From the NCBI RefSeq assembly GCF_028714215.1, contig NZ_JAQTMS010000029.1, positions 1-60,343 of the forward strand: a stretch of 60,343 nucleotides of DNA, in the 5' to 3' direction. A model generated the notes under the pieces. The model searched no databases, was not told the DNA's origin, and saw nothing but the letters and a program-made list of their open reading frames with translations. This stretch comes from Rhodoferax sp. (GTDB taxonomy: Bacteria; Pseudomonadota; Gammaproteobacteria; Burkholderiales; Burkholderiaceae_C). Shown piece after piece: positions 46,883 through 54,368 of this stretch; positions within the stretch are counted from its first letter, which is position 1; the number at the start of each line of letters is the position of its first letter. The position numbers were made by a program, and so were the translations under genes.

Positions 46883-46937
46883 TGCCTGGGGTCGCAATGA
46901 CAGCTTGGACGCCCGCAAAGAGAACCGTAGCTTTGCG

Positions 46938-46975
46938 CCCCCTTTTGCGTCTTGACATCCCACGGTCAATGTCAC
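46938..46975 (+). repeat. 38-bp direct repeat, copy 1
   Basis: The same 38 bases recur at 47010-47047, 72 bp further on. Each contains TTGAC-N8-GTCAA, an inverted repeat. They lie upstream of the Phd-type antitoxin gene and could be operator sites. Confidence 0.7.
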
Positions 46976-47009
46976 TACCGGAGTAGTCGTTGGACCTGGC
47001 CATCCACGA

Positions 47010-47047
47010 CCCCCTTTTGCGTCTTGACATCCCACGGTCAATGTCAC
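47010..47047 (+). repeat. 38-bp direct repeat, copy 2
   Basis: Identical to 46938-46975 as far as I can read; it ends 59 bases before the antitoxin ATG. Confidence 0.7.
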
Positions 47048-47106
47048 GGCATATAAACATTGAAGCAAATTGCCAAACCATGCGCAAACCGGAGATGGAG
47101 CGAAAA

Positions 47107-47379
47107 ATGTCCGTTCACACGTATACAAGCCGGAACTTCACGCGCGATGTGGGTGCGGCCAAGCGCGCTGCGGCTGAGGGTCCGGTGTTCATCACTGACC
47201 GTGGCCGGCCCACCTTCGCGCTGCTGAAGATCGAAGACTACTACCACCTGGCCGGGCAGCCGGAATTGTCACTACTGGATGTCATGGATGCCATCCCGGG
47301 TGGATTATCAGGCGACTCAGACATCGAGTTTGAACCGCCACGCCTGCAGGTCGAGTTGCATGCTGCCGAACTCGGGTGA
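47107..47379 (+). CDS. Phd/YefM-type antitoxin
   Basis: A 90-residue protein: MSVHTYTSRNFTRDVGAAKRAAAEGPVFITDRGRP-type Phd/YefM fold (SRNF..D...AK.AA..GPVFITDRG.P..VL), then an acidic tail for toxin binding (GDSDIEFEPPRLQ). The ATG at 47107 has GGAG six bases upstream. The partner toxin just downstream is broken, so this antitoxin is probably an orphan or protects against related toxins elsewhere. Confidence 0.85.
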   Translation: MSVHTYTSRNFTRDVGAAKRAAAEGPVFITDRGRPTFALLKIEDYYHLAGQPELSLLDVMDAIPGGLSGDSDIEFEPPRLQVELHAAELG

Positions 47380-47391
47380 GGCACGCAGCCG

Positions 47392-47812
47392 ATGTACGTT
47401 CTCGATACCAACGTCATTTCCGAATTGTGCCGGGGTAAGCCCAACCAGTCGGCCGAGATCCGGGCGTGGGCAGCGTGCGTGCCGGTGAGTCAGCTTTTTC
47501 TCACGGCAATCAACGTCCTCGAACTGGAGCGAGGCGTCTTGACGCTGGAACGCAGGACACCGCCGCAAGGCAGCGTGCTACACACCTTGCCAGCTAGCCG
47601 GTGTGCGGGAAAATTTCGCCGGCCGCGTCCTGCCATTCACCGACAACACCGCAATGTTGTGCGCGACTATGCACGTACCCAATCCGCGCTCGGAGCGTGA
47701 TGCGATGATCGCGGCGACGGCGCTCGAACACGGCATGACCGTGGTGACGCGCAACGTGGCCGACTTCGCCAGCACTGGCGTGCAATTGATCAATCCGTTC
47801 ATACCGAATTAA
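47392..47812 (+). pseudogene. Frameshifted VapC-type PIN toxin
   Basis: The first part reads MYVLDTNVISELCRGKPN and LTAINVLELERGVLTLERR (PIN Asp5 and the Glu motif). After about 47575 the conserved reading continues in another frame as VRENFAGRVLPFTDNTAMLCA, RSERDAMIAATALEHG, VVTRNVADF and VQLINPF. A net single-base change near 47580-47600 separates the two. Both active-site halves are still recognisable, so the loss looks recent. Its stop codon is formed by the TAATTGG element that follows. Confidence 0.85.
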
Positions 47813-47832
47813 TTGGGGTCAGATTCCAATTA
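47810..47832. repeat. TAATTGG-N9-CCAATTA element, copy 1
   Basis: A 23-bp inverted repeat (7-bp arms). Two further copies lie at 49036 and 49976. This copy overlaps the stop of the broken vapC. Confidence 0.85.
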
Positions 47833-47918
47833 GTCGTCCCTAAAAAACCCCCGCAGCCGCCTGGATTTACTCCCGACACCCCTTTTTCTAACGGTGGCAC
47901 AAAGCTCGAAGTTATAGT

Positions 47919-47931
47919 AGGATTTAATCCT
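47919..47931. promoter_or_regulatory. Putative ParD operator
   Basis: AGGATT-T-AATCCT is a perfect inverted repeat overlapping the end of a TATAGT -10-like hexamer (47914-47919), 18 bases before the parD ATG. ParD-type antitoxins usually repress their own operon from such sites. Confidence 0.4.
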
Positions 47932-47949
47932 GTCAAATCGGAGCCCAGC

Positions 47950-48234
47950 ATGCGTACAACCCAGCAATTCAGCATCACCCTGCCCAATGAGATGGCCAAT
48001 GTTGTCAAGACCAAGGTGGCTGGAGGTGAGTACGCAACCGAGAGCGAAGTGATCCGGGACGGGCTGCGCGCCTTGATGGCACGCGACCGTGCTGTGGAGA
48101 GTTGGTTACTTCAAGAAGTGGGGCCAGCCTATGACGCACTGAAGGCGAATCCGGTGCGAGCCGTCTCCATTGATCAGGTGCGCTCGCGCCTTGCGGCACA
48201 GCATGAGAAGGCCACTGTCACTGTAAAAGCGTGA
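47950..48234 (+). CDS. parD: ParD-like ribbon-helix-helix antitoxin
   Basis: A 94-residue protein with the CopG/ParD N-terminus (QQFSITLPNEMANVVKTKVAGGEYATESEVIRDGLRAL) that forms the DNA-binding dimer, and a C-terminal toxin-binding tail. It overlaps parE by GTGA. This is an intact type II module with its own likely operator. Confidence 0.88.
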   Translation: MRTTQQFSITLPNEMANVVKTKVAGGEYATESEVIRDGLRALMARDRAVESWLLQEVGPAYDALKANPVRAVSIDQVRSRLAAQHEKATVTVKA

Positions 48235-48548
48235 AGCATTACTCTGTCGTATTCTCGCCTGAGGCGCTGGAGCAACTTGAATCGCTCTATCGATACATCG
48301 CGGACGCAGCCTCACCCGAGATCGCCTACCGCTACACCAACGCCATCGTCACCTATTGCGAGGGCTTGCATAGCTTCCCGCACCGGGGTACTCGTCGCGA
48401 TGATGTTCGCCCTGGACTGCGCGTCACAAATTACAAGAAGCGCGCCGTGATCGCTTTCGAGGTCGACACAGATCGAGTCTCGATTATCGGCGTGTTCTAT
48501 GGAGGGCAAAATTACCATACCTTGTTGCAGCTGGACGAGGATGTGTGA
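48231..48548 (+). CDS. parE: ParE-like toxin
   Basis: A 105-residue RelE/ParE-fold toxin: YSVVFSPEALEQLESLYRYIADAASPEIA, LHSFPHRGTRRDDVRPGLRVTNYKKRAVIAFEV and VSIIGVFYGGQNY follow the family pattern. ParE proteins poison DNA gyrase; RelE-type mRNA cleavage is the alternative. GTG start overlapping the parD stop. Confidence 0.87.
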   Translation: MKHYSVVFSPEALEQLESLYRYIADAASPEIAYRYTNAIVTYCEGLHSFPHRGTRRDDVRPGLRVTNYKKRAVIAFEVDTDRVSIIGVFYGGQNYHTLLQLDEDV

Positions 48549-48605
48549 GTAGGTGTCCAAATTCGCCAGTTGGCTGCTGTCTCCTCGCCCTGTTAACTCG
48601 GAAAT

Positions 48606-48959
48606 ATGACGCCGCGATTTTCCAGATGGGTTCGGGCCTTCTTTGCCTGTGTGTTGGCAGTACTGGTGTTGGCGCTGATGCCGTCGCCACTTCCCGTAAT
48701 CACCACCGGCTGGGACAAATCAAACCACTTGCTGGCCTTTGGCGTGTTGGCGTGGTTGGGCTGCAAGGCTTTCCCACAGCATTTGGCATTCACACTGCTG
48801 AGCCTGTTAGCCTACGGCGCGCTAATAGAAATTTAGCAGTCTTTTACCCCGACTCGCTCTGCGGAGTGGCTTGATCTGTTGGCGAATGCTGTGGGGATTT
48901 TGGCAGGGTGGATGGTGGTGAGGTTGTGGGGATGGATTGCGGATCGGCGTCCGCAATGA
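48606..48959 (+). pseudogene. Second VanZ-like gene, interrupted by a stop codon
   Basis: A duplicate of 46528-46881. A TAG at 48834-48836 replaces the Leu codon of EILQSF; downstream the frame continues as QSFTPTRSAEWLDLLANAVGILAGW. The N-terminal third is diverged from copy 1, but 48699-48823 appears identical to 46621-46745, which suggests gene conversion. The truncated 76-residue product may still be made. Confidence 0.85.
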
Positions 48960-48960
48960 C
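48934..48960 (+). repeat. Half palindromic element after the second vanZ
   Basis: GGATTGCGGATCGGCGTCCG followed by CAATGAC, in the same position as in vanZ copy 1. Confidence 0.8.
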
Positions 48961-49035
48961 AGCCTTAGGTCGCAATGACAGCTTGGACGTCCGCAAAGAG
49001 AACCGTAGCTTTGCGTCCCTTTATTTTTGGTGAAT

Positions 49036-49058
49036 TAATTGGGGTCAGATTCCAATTA
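49036..49058. repeat. TAATTGG-N9-CCAATTA element, copy 2
   Basis: Identical to the copy at 47810-47832 over 23 bp and in the bases just outside (AAT before, G after). Confidence 0.85.
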
Positions 49059-49079
49059 GGTGATCGACCCTACCCAGTT

Positions 49080-49134
49080 GTCATCCCGGACCCGATCCGG
49101 GATCCATGGATTGCGGGTCAGAGCCCGCAATGAC
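49080..49134 (+). repeat. Palindromic element, full copy 5 (55 bp)
   Basis: A complete element with arm 1 CCCGGACCCGATCCGGG and arm 2 GCGGGTCAGAGCCCGC; one extra base in the second loop. Confidence 0.9.
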
Positions 49135-49243
49135 AGGCTGGGTTATGCACTGACAGCCGTGGCTTTGCGCCACCTTGACGCCGGCGAGGAAAAGGGTTGC
49201 GTGCCCTTTCCGCTATAAACCCATGTGAATTCCCCCATGTATT

Positions 49244-49280
49244 ATTCGTACTTGCAAATTCATACTTAATAATTCATACT
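49244..49280 (+). promoter_or_regulatory. Three 9-mers at 14-bp period upstream of the AbrB-PIN pair
   Basis: ATTCGTACT (49244), ATTCATACT (49258) and ATTCATACT (49272) are spaced exactly 14 bp apart and end 26 bases before the antitoxin ATG. They are likely contacts for the AbrB-type autoregulator. Confidence 0.5.
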
Positions 49281-49306
49281 GTGCTTTTAACTTACAAAGG
49301 CATGTC

Positions 49307-49567
49307 ATGAAGCCGATGGATGTAACTCTGGCAGAACGTGGCCAGATTGTGATTCCCAAAGAAGCGCGTGAAGCGATGGGCCTCAAACCCGGTGCCAAGC
49401 TGCAAATTCGCATGGCAGATGGGCGACTGCTGATCGAAAAAAAGGTGGCGCTTGACCTGAGCCGCTGGGTTGGCAAGGCCATTGATGATGGTTTGACCAC
49501 CAACGAAGCCTTGTCAGAACTGCGTGGCCGCCCCGTGCCTTGGCAGGGCGGGGATGCTAAGCCATGA
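49307..49567 (+). CDS. AbrB/MazE-type (VapB) antitoxin
   Basis: An 86-residue swapped-hairpin protein: VTLAERGQIVIPKEAREAMGLKPGAKLQIRMADGRLLIEKK is a textbook SpoVT-AbrB domain, followed by a toxin-binding tail. It overlaps the PIN toxin gene by ATGA. Confidence 0.9.
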   Translation: MKPMDVTLAERGQIVIPKEAREAMGLKPGAKLQIRMADGRLLIEKKVALDLSRWVGKAIDDGLTTNEALSELRGRPVPWQGGDAKP

Positions 49568-49965
49568 AGACCGCTGTTGATTCGAGTGTGTTGTTTGACA
49601 TTGTCAAAGGCGCCCCCGGTGCTGTTGCGGCTCAAATTGCGCTAGAGGCTGCACTGACCCATGGCAGCCTGTGCGTCTGCGCAGTGGTGGTGGCGGAGCT
49701 GGGACGTTACTTTTCCAACGAGCAAGACTTGCGTGAGTTTTTGGTTGCGTGCCAAATTGACCACGACCCGCTGTCAATGGAAGCGGCGCTGGAAGCTGCA
49801 CGCATCATGCGCGGCTATGCCCGCAACAAGGGGCCACGTGAGCGTGTGGCCCCTGACTTTTTGATCGGCGCCCACGCCACTCAACAAGCTGATGCGCTAC
49901 TGACCAGCGATGCTGGTTTTTTTCGCAACTACTTTGCATCGTTAAACGTCGTCACACCGGTCTAA
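49564..49965 (+). CDS. VapC-type PIN-domain toxin
   Basis: A 133-residue PIN nuclease: TAVDSSVLFDIVKG (Asp6), the Glu in VVVAELGRYF, Asp near 99 in RVAPDFLIGAHA and TSDAGFF near the end. All acidic positions appear present. The gene is intact and forms a complete module with the AbrB-type antitoxin. It is followed by a TAATTGG element. Confidence 0.9.
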   Translation: MKTAVDSSVLFDIVKGAPGAVAAQIALEAALTHGSLCVCAVVVAELGRYFSNEQDLREFLVACQIDHDPLSMEAALEAARIMRGYARNKGPRERVAPDFLIGAHATQQADALLTSDAGFFRNYFASLNVVTPV

Positions 49966-49975
49966 CTTTCAGAAT

Positions 49976-49998
49976 TAATTGGGGTCAGATCCCAATCA
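49976..49998. repeat. TAATTGG element, copy 3 (diverged right arm)
   Basis: The same left arm and spacer as the other copies; the right arm reads CCAATCA. It lies 11 bp after the PIN toxin stop and 22 bp before galE. Confidence 0.75.
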
Positions 49999-50020
49999 AT
50001 TCCCAGGACAATCCCCCATC

Positions 50021-51052
50021 ATGATTTTTGTCACTGGCGGCGCCGGCTATATCGGCTCCCACACGATTGTCGAGTTGCTTAACGCGGGGCACGAGGTCAC
50101 GGTGTTCGACAACTTTTGCAACAGCCTGCCCGAAGCCCTGGCGCGTGTGGAACGCATCACCGGCAAGAAGCCAGCCCTGGTGCAGGGCGACGTTCGCGAC
50201 CGGACGGCGTTGGTGGCAGCCTTGCGCCGCAGCGGCGCCAGTGCCGTGATCCATTTCGCCGGACTCAAGGCGGTGGGGGAGTCGGTACAAGACCCGCTCG
50301 CTTACTATGACAACAATGTGGTGGGCACCTTGCGCTTGCTTGAGGCCATGCGTGAGTGCGGCGTGAAAACCCTGGTGTTCAGCTCATCGGCCACGGTCTA
50401 TGGCAACCCGCAGCGCCTGCCGCTGACTGAGGATCATCCTCTGTCTGCCACCAACCCGTATGGGCAAACCAAGCTGGTGATTGAAGAGATGCTGCGTGAT
50501 CTGTTCCGCAGCGATCCAAGCTGGCACGTGAGCATCTTGCGCTACTTCAACCCGGTGGGGGCGCATGCCAGCGGCCTGATTGGCGAAGACCCGCGCGGCA
50601 CGCCCAACAACCTGCTGCCATTTGTGGCACAGGTGGCCGTGGGGCGGCGCACGTTCCTGAACGTGTGGGGCGACGACTACCCCACCCCTGACGGCACCGG
50701 TGTGCGCGACTACATTCATGTGGTGGACCTGGCGCTGGGGCACCTCAAGGCGCTGCAGCGCCTTGAGCAGCACGCCGAGTGCCTGGCGATCAACCTGGGC
50801 ACCGGGGTGGGTTACAGCGTGCTGGAAATGGTGCGGGCGTTCGAGCAAGCCAGTGGCAAGCCGGTACCCTACAAGGTAGCGCCGCGCCGTGCCGGTGATA
50901 TTGCTTCCTGCTATGCCGATCCGGCACAAGCCTTGGCACTGCTGGGTTGGCGCGCCCAGCGCGGGCTGGACGCCATGTGTGCCGACGCTTGGCGCTGGCA
51001 AAGTAGCAATCCGGACGGGTACAAGTCAACACCCGGGCAATCCAGGTGTTGA
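50021..51052 (+). CDS. galE: UDP-glucose 4-epimerase
   Basis: A 343-residue extended [42 protein letters not shown] with catalytic Ser, YGQTK (Y-x3-K), and the GalE-specific [14 protein letters not shown] and [17 protein letters not shown]. It interconverts UDP-Glc and UDP-Gal. The ATG at 50021 gives the standard start. It overlaps the YdcF-like frame by a few bases. Confidence 0.94.
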   Translation: MIFVTGGAGYIGSHTIVELLNAGHEVTVFDNFCNSLPEALARVERITGKKPALVQGDVRDRTALVAALRRSGASAVIHFAGLKAVGESVQDPLAYYDNNVVGTLRLLEAMRECGVKTLVFSSSATVYGNPQRLPLTEDHPLSATNPYGQTKLVIEEMLRDLFRSDPSWHVSILRYFNPVGAHASGLIGEDPRGTPNNLLPFVAQVAVGRRTFLNVWGDDYPTPDGTGVRDYIHVVDLALGHLKALQRLEQHAECLAINLGTGVGYSVLEMVRAFEQASGKPVPYKVAPRRAGDIASCYADPAQALALLGWRAQRGLDAMCADAWRWQSSNPDGYKSTPGQSRC

Positions 51053-51960
51053 CTTTGGTGTCCAAATTTGTCATCTGGCTGCTGTCCCCTTTGGGAACGG
51101 CTTTCTGTCTGACTGGCTTGGCTCTCTTGCTGGCATGGCGCAGGCGTTTGCGCAGTAGGTCGCTTGGTGCTCCTCCAGGGCTCAGTTGTCATCCCAGCCC
51201 CAGTTGTCATCCCGGGCGCGACCCGGGATCCATGGATTGCGGATCGGAGTCCGCAATGACAGCCCCTGGGGCACCGCGGCAGCACTTGGCGGCGCCGACC
51301 GCTCTGGGGATGCCGGCAGCCTTGGGGGCGTTGGCCTTGGTCTGGTTGTGGGTCTGGTCGATGCCGGTGACGAGCCTGTGGCTGCGCGGCACCATTGAGG
51401 ACCAATTTCCGCAACGGCCCATCGCGGCGGTACCGCAGTCGTCGGCGCTGGTGGTCCTGGGCGGCGCGGTGTCACCGCCATCGGGTAAATCCTCAGACAT
51501 CAATTTGCAGTCGGCGGCGGACCGGGTTTGGTACTCGGCGCGCCTGTTTCATGCCGGCAAGGCGCCGCTGCTGATACTCAGTGGCGGCAGCGACCCGGAG
51601 CGCGATGCCTATTCGGAAGCGCGCGCCATGGCCATTTTTTTGCAGGACTTGGGCGTGCCACCTGATGCCATGGTGCTGGAAGAGACGAGCCGCAACACCC
51701 GCGAAAACGCCGCCCTCAGCGCCACGCTGCTCAAGGCACGCGGCATTCACCACATCCTGTTGGTAACCTCCGCCCTGCACATGCCGCGCGCCCTGGCCCT
51801 GTTTACCGCACAAGACCTGCAAGCAGTCCCGGCCCCCACCGATTTTGAAGCCGACCGCTTGCCACCCCCCGGCCTACTGGCCTGGCTACCGGATGCACTG
51901 GCCCTGGATGGCAGCGGCAGGGCGATGAAGGAACTTGTAGGCAAGTGGGTGGGATGGTAG
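51046..51960 (+). CDS. YdcF/ElyC-like (DUF218) membrane protein with in-frame repeat insertion
   Basis: A 304-residue protein with two N-terminal helices (about 7-30 and 88-108) and a DUF218 domain: [47 protein letters not shown] and [17 protein letters not shown]. The loop between the helices (about residues 45-76) is replaced by translated palindromic element 51206-51260 plus a partial copy. Because it falls in a loop, the fold may survive. Start unclear: TTG 51046, TTG 51052 or GTG 51055, all overlapping or abutting galE. ElyC-like members affect envelope polymer metabolism. Confidence 0.82.
   Translation: MLTLVSKFVIWLLSPLGTAFCLTGLALLLAWRRRLRSRSLGAPPGLSCHPSPSCHPGRDPGSMDCGSESAMTAPGAPRQHLAAPTALGMPAALGALALVWLWVWSMPVTSLWLRGTIEDQFPQRPIAAVPQSSALVVLGGAVSPPSGKSSDINLQSAADRVWYSARLFHAGKAPLLILSGGSDPERDAYSEARAMAIFLQDLGVPPDAMVLEETSRNTRENAALSATLLKARGIHHILLVTSALHMPRALALFTAQDLQAVPAPTDFEADRLPPPGLLAWLPDALALDGSGRAMKELVGKWVGW
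51206..51260 (+). repeat. Palindromic element, full copy 6, inside the ydcF-like gene (55 bp)
   Basis: A complete element preceded by a partial copy (GTTGTCATCCCAGCCCCA at 51186). It is translated as part of the loop between the two membrane helices. Confidence 0.9.
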
Positions 51961-51964
51961 GAAA

Positions 51965-52204
51965 TTGGGTCCCATCGCGACCCTGGCAACGGCCAAGAAA
52001 CGCACCCCTCACTACCTGATGAAAGAAGCTATTCTCGAATATGTGAAGAAGGAAGAGGCGCGGCAAAACTTCATCGCAGCTGCCCAAGCCTCCTTTGAGC
52101 ATTACAAACAAACTGGCCAGCACATCACACTGGACGAATTCAATACTTGGGTAGATAAAGTCCAGCAAAACCCTGCAGCACCTGTGCCCCTATGCCACAC
52201 GTAA
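51965..52204 (+). pseudogene. 5'-truncated ribbon-helix-helix antitoxin
   Basis: The reading IATLATAKKRTPHYLMKEAILEYVKKEEARQNF then HITLDEFNTWVDKVQ matches the middle and end of CopG-type antitoxins, but the N-terminal DNA-binding strand (about 15-20 residues) is missing: the frame emerges just after the ydcF-like stop with only a TTG available. It overlaps the remnant toxin by 13 bases, as in intact modules. Confidence 0.6.
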
Positions 52205-52362
52205 GACTCTCGGCGCGGGCGCAATCCGACCTGTCCGGCCTTCACACATTTCTCGTCAACAAAGCAATTGGGGCCACCCGGCCTGACGCTCAATGCTGTA
52301 CAGCGTGGGCATTTGCCAACCCGCATCTGCCATGCCGGGCCCCGTTGTCATCCCGGGCCTGA
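52192..52362 (+). pseudogene. Broken RelE/ParE-type toxin
   Basis: MPHVRLSARAQSDLSGLHTFLVNK resembles the start of RelE/ParE toxins. After about 52,275 similarity jumps to other frames (TLNAVQRG; SVGICQPASAMPGP), and the 3' end runs into a palindromic element that supplies the stop codon. The toxin is therefore inactive. Confidence 0.6.
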
Positions 52363-52401
52363 CCCGGGATCCATGGATTGCGGATCGGTGTCCGCAATGA
52401 C
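52347..52401 (+). repeat. Palindromic element, full copy 7 (55 bp)
   Basis: A complete element that replaces the 3' part of the broken toxin gene. The following ~80 bp up to the dehydratase stop contain scattered AATGACAG fragments and no gene. Confidence 0.9.
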
Positions 52402-52481
52402 AGCCGGGAACTCTGTGGTAATGACAGCCCAGTGGCACTGACAGCCTTGAGGCAATAATGCCTTGACGATCAGGCGGCGCG

Positions 52482-54368
52482 TCAATCCGGAGCAGGCTGA
52501 TCATGAAACCCGTGGACACAGGTTCTCAGCACGCGCCGGATCGCTTCAACATCCTCTTCCGCGGCCGCTTGCTGTAGCTGCTGGAGGTGGCTCAGCAGTT
52601 CGGGCCATGCCATGAAATCTTCATGGGCTTTCATGATGCGGGGATGTTCAGTGGGCGTCGGGTTGTTGCCAATCAATAGTTCTTCATAGAGTTTTTCGCC
52701 GGGGCGCAGTCCGATGAAGGTAAATTCGATGTCGCCATCGGGTTGCCCGGCGTCACGCACCTGGAGCCCGGACAAGGCCACCAGGCGACGCGCCAGGTCG
52801 ATGATCTTGACCGGCTCACCCATCTCCAGCACAAACACTTCGCCCCCCGCAGCCATGGCGGCAGCTTGCAACACCAGTTGCACGGCCTCCGGGATAGTCA
52901 TGAAATAGCGGGTGACCTCCGGGTGGGTGACGGTCAACGGCCCGCCGCGCGCCAGTTGCGCCCGAAACATGGGCACCACGCTACCGCTAGAGCCCAGGAC
53001 GTTGCCAAACCGAACCATGCTGAAGCAGGTTCCGGGCGCCTCGGTCTGGCTCGCCAGGGCCTGCAATACCAGTTCGGCCATGCGCTTGCTGGCCCCCATC
53101 AGGTTGGTGGGTCGTACCGCCTTGTCGGAGGACACCAACACAAAGCGGGCGACCCTGGCGGCCTGCGCCGCCTGCGCCATGTTCAAGGTGCCGAACACGT
53201 TGTTCAAAATGCCTTCCGACGGGTTGCATTCCACCATCGGCACATGCTTGTAGGCGGCTGCGTGGTACACGGTGTCGGGCTGGTAGGTGGTGCAAATCCA
53301 GTCCAGCCGGCGCCGATTGCCCACGCTGGCCAGCAAGGGCACCAGCTCCACGTCCGATTCATGCGCTGCGCACCAGGCCTCCAACTCGCGGTGCAAGGTG
53401 TACAGACCAAACTCACTGTGGTCCAGCAACAAGAGGCGCCGCGGCAACTCCGGCAAGATCTGGCGGCATAACTCGCTGCCGATACTGCCGCCGGCCCCGG
53501 TCACCAAAATAGTCTGATTGAAAAGACTGCTAGCCAGCAGGTCGGCCTGTGGCGCGACCGCTTCGCGCGCCAGCAAATCCTCAACGTCAAGCTCGCGAAA
53601 ATCCTGTAGCGTGACGCGACCGCTGGCCAGATCGGCCAAACCGGGCAAGGTTCTGGTGTGAACATGCAGCGACCGCAGACTCTGGATGATCTTGTTGCGC
53701 CGCTCCCGGGTGGCGCTCGGTATCGCCAACAAGATGTCGGTGATGCCGAGTTTCTTCACGACAGCAGGAACCTCTGCTGCCGCGAAAACCGGCACACCAT
53801 TGATGGTCTGCCCGATCTTGGCCGGATCTTCGTCGACGAACCCAAGCAGTTTCAGACGCCCGGTGACAGCCATCGCCGACGACGTCTGCACGCCCGCCGC
53901 ACCGGCACCAAATATCAACATGCGGCCTTGATTGGGCTGCTTTCCCAGGCTGATGCCGGTCAACCAATACTGCGCCGAGACCCGGCTGGCACTCACCAGA
54001 AGAAAGAAAATGATGGGCTGCAAGACACCCGAAGTGAGCGGAAAAACCGGCCGCATGGGCCACAGCAAGACGGCAATAAGCGCCAGCGCATACAGCGCAA
54101 CCGCCTTCCCGGTGGTCAGCAAGGTGTCCAGACCGGTGTAGCGAAAGATGGCGCGGTAGAGACCGAGCCGGGCAAAAATCGGGATGGCCAGAACGGGGCC
54201 TAGCAGGTAGACGCCCCATTGCCATCCAGTTGGCCAATGCAGTGTTTCAAACCGCAGGGAATAAGCCACCCAGGTCGCGACCAGGGACAGGATCACGTCA
54301 ACGACGATGACCAGCGAGCGCTTGACGGAGCGTGGCCAATCCAGCACTTGCTTGAACATGGGCGTCAC
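52482..54368 (-). CDS. Membrane nucleotide-sugar 4,6-dehydratase (FlaA1/WbpM/CapD-like)
   Basis: A 628-residue protein. Four N-terminal membrane helices (about 17-130) and a CoA-binding-like Rossmann domain (MLIFGAGAAGVQTSSAM) are followed by the SDR catalytic domain with VTGAGGSIGSELCRQI, AAAYKHVPMVECNP, SSDKAVRPTNLMGASKR and FIGLRPGEKLYEELL. WbpM-type enzymes make UDP-4-keto-6-deoxy-GlcNAc for O-antigen and capsule. It starts at GTG 54368 (overlapping the tatC stop) or ATG 54359. This is a second dehydratase besides the soluble one at 44.6 kb. Confidence 0.92.
   Translation of the reverse strand: MTPMFKQVLDWPRSVKRSLVIVVDVILSLVATWVAYSLRFETLHWPTGWQWGVYLLGPVLAIPIFARLGLYRAIFRYTGLDTLLTTGKAVALYALALIAVLLWPMRPVFPLTSGVLQPIIFFLLVSASRVSAQYWLTGISLGKQPNQGRMLIFGAGAAGVQTSSAMAVTGRLKLLGFVDEDPAKIGQTINGVPVFAAAEVPAVVKKLGITDILLAIPSATRERRNKIIQSLRSLHVHTRTLPGLADLASGRVTLQDFRELDVEDLLAREAVAPQADLLASSLFNQTILVTGAGGSIGSELCRQILPELPRRLLLLDHSEFGLYTLHRELEAWCAAHESDVELVPLLASVGNRRRLDWICTTYQPDTVYHAAAYKHVPMVECNPSEGILNNVFGTLNMAQAAQAARVARFVLVSSDKAVRPTNLMGASKRMAELVLQALASQTEAPGTCFSMVRFGNVLGSSGSVVPMFRAQLARGGPLTVTHPEVTRYFMTIPEAVQLVLQAAAMAAGGEVFVLEMGEPVKIIDLARRLVALSGLQVRDAGQPDGDIEFTFIGLRPGEKLYEELLIGNNPTPTEHPRIMKAHEDFMAWPELLSHLQQLQQAAAEEDVEAIRRVLRTCVHGFHDQPAPD

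Larger units (their letters stand above)
48960..49306. other. Gene-free interval rich in repeats
   Basis: About 350 bp without a credible gene. It holds the end of the vanZ duplication (to ~49020), a TAATTGG element (49036), a full palindromic element (49080) and the repeat-bearing leader of the AbrB-PIN pair (49244-49280). Confidence 0.7.
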
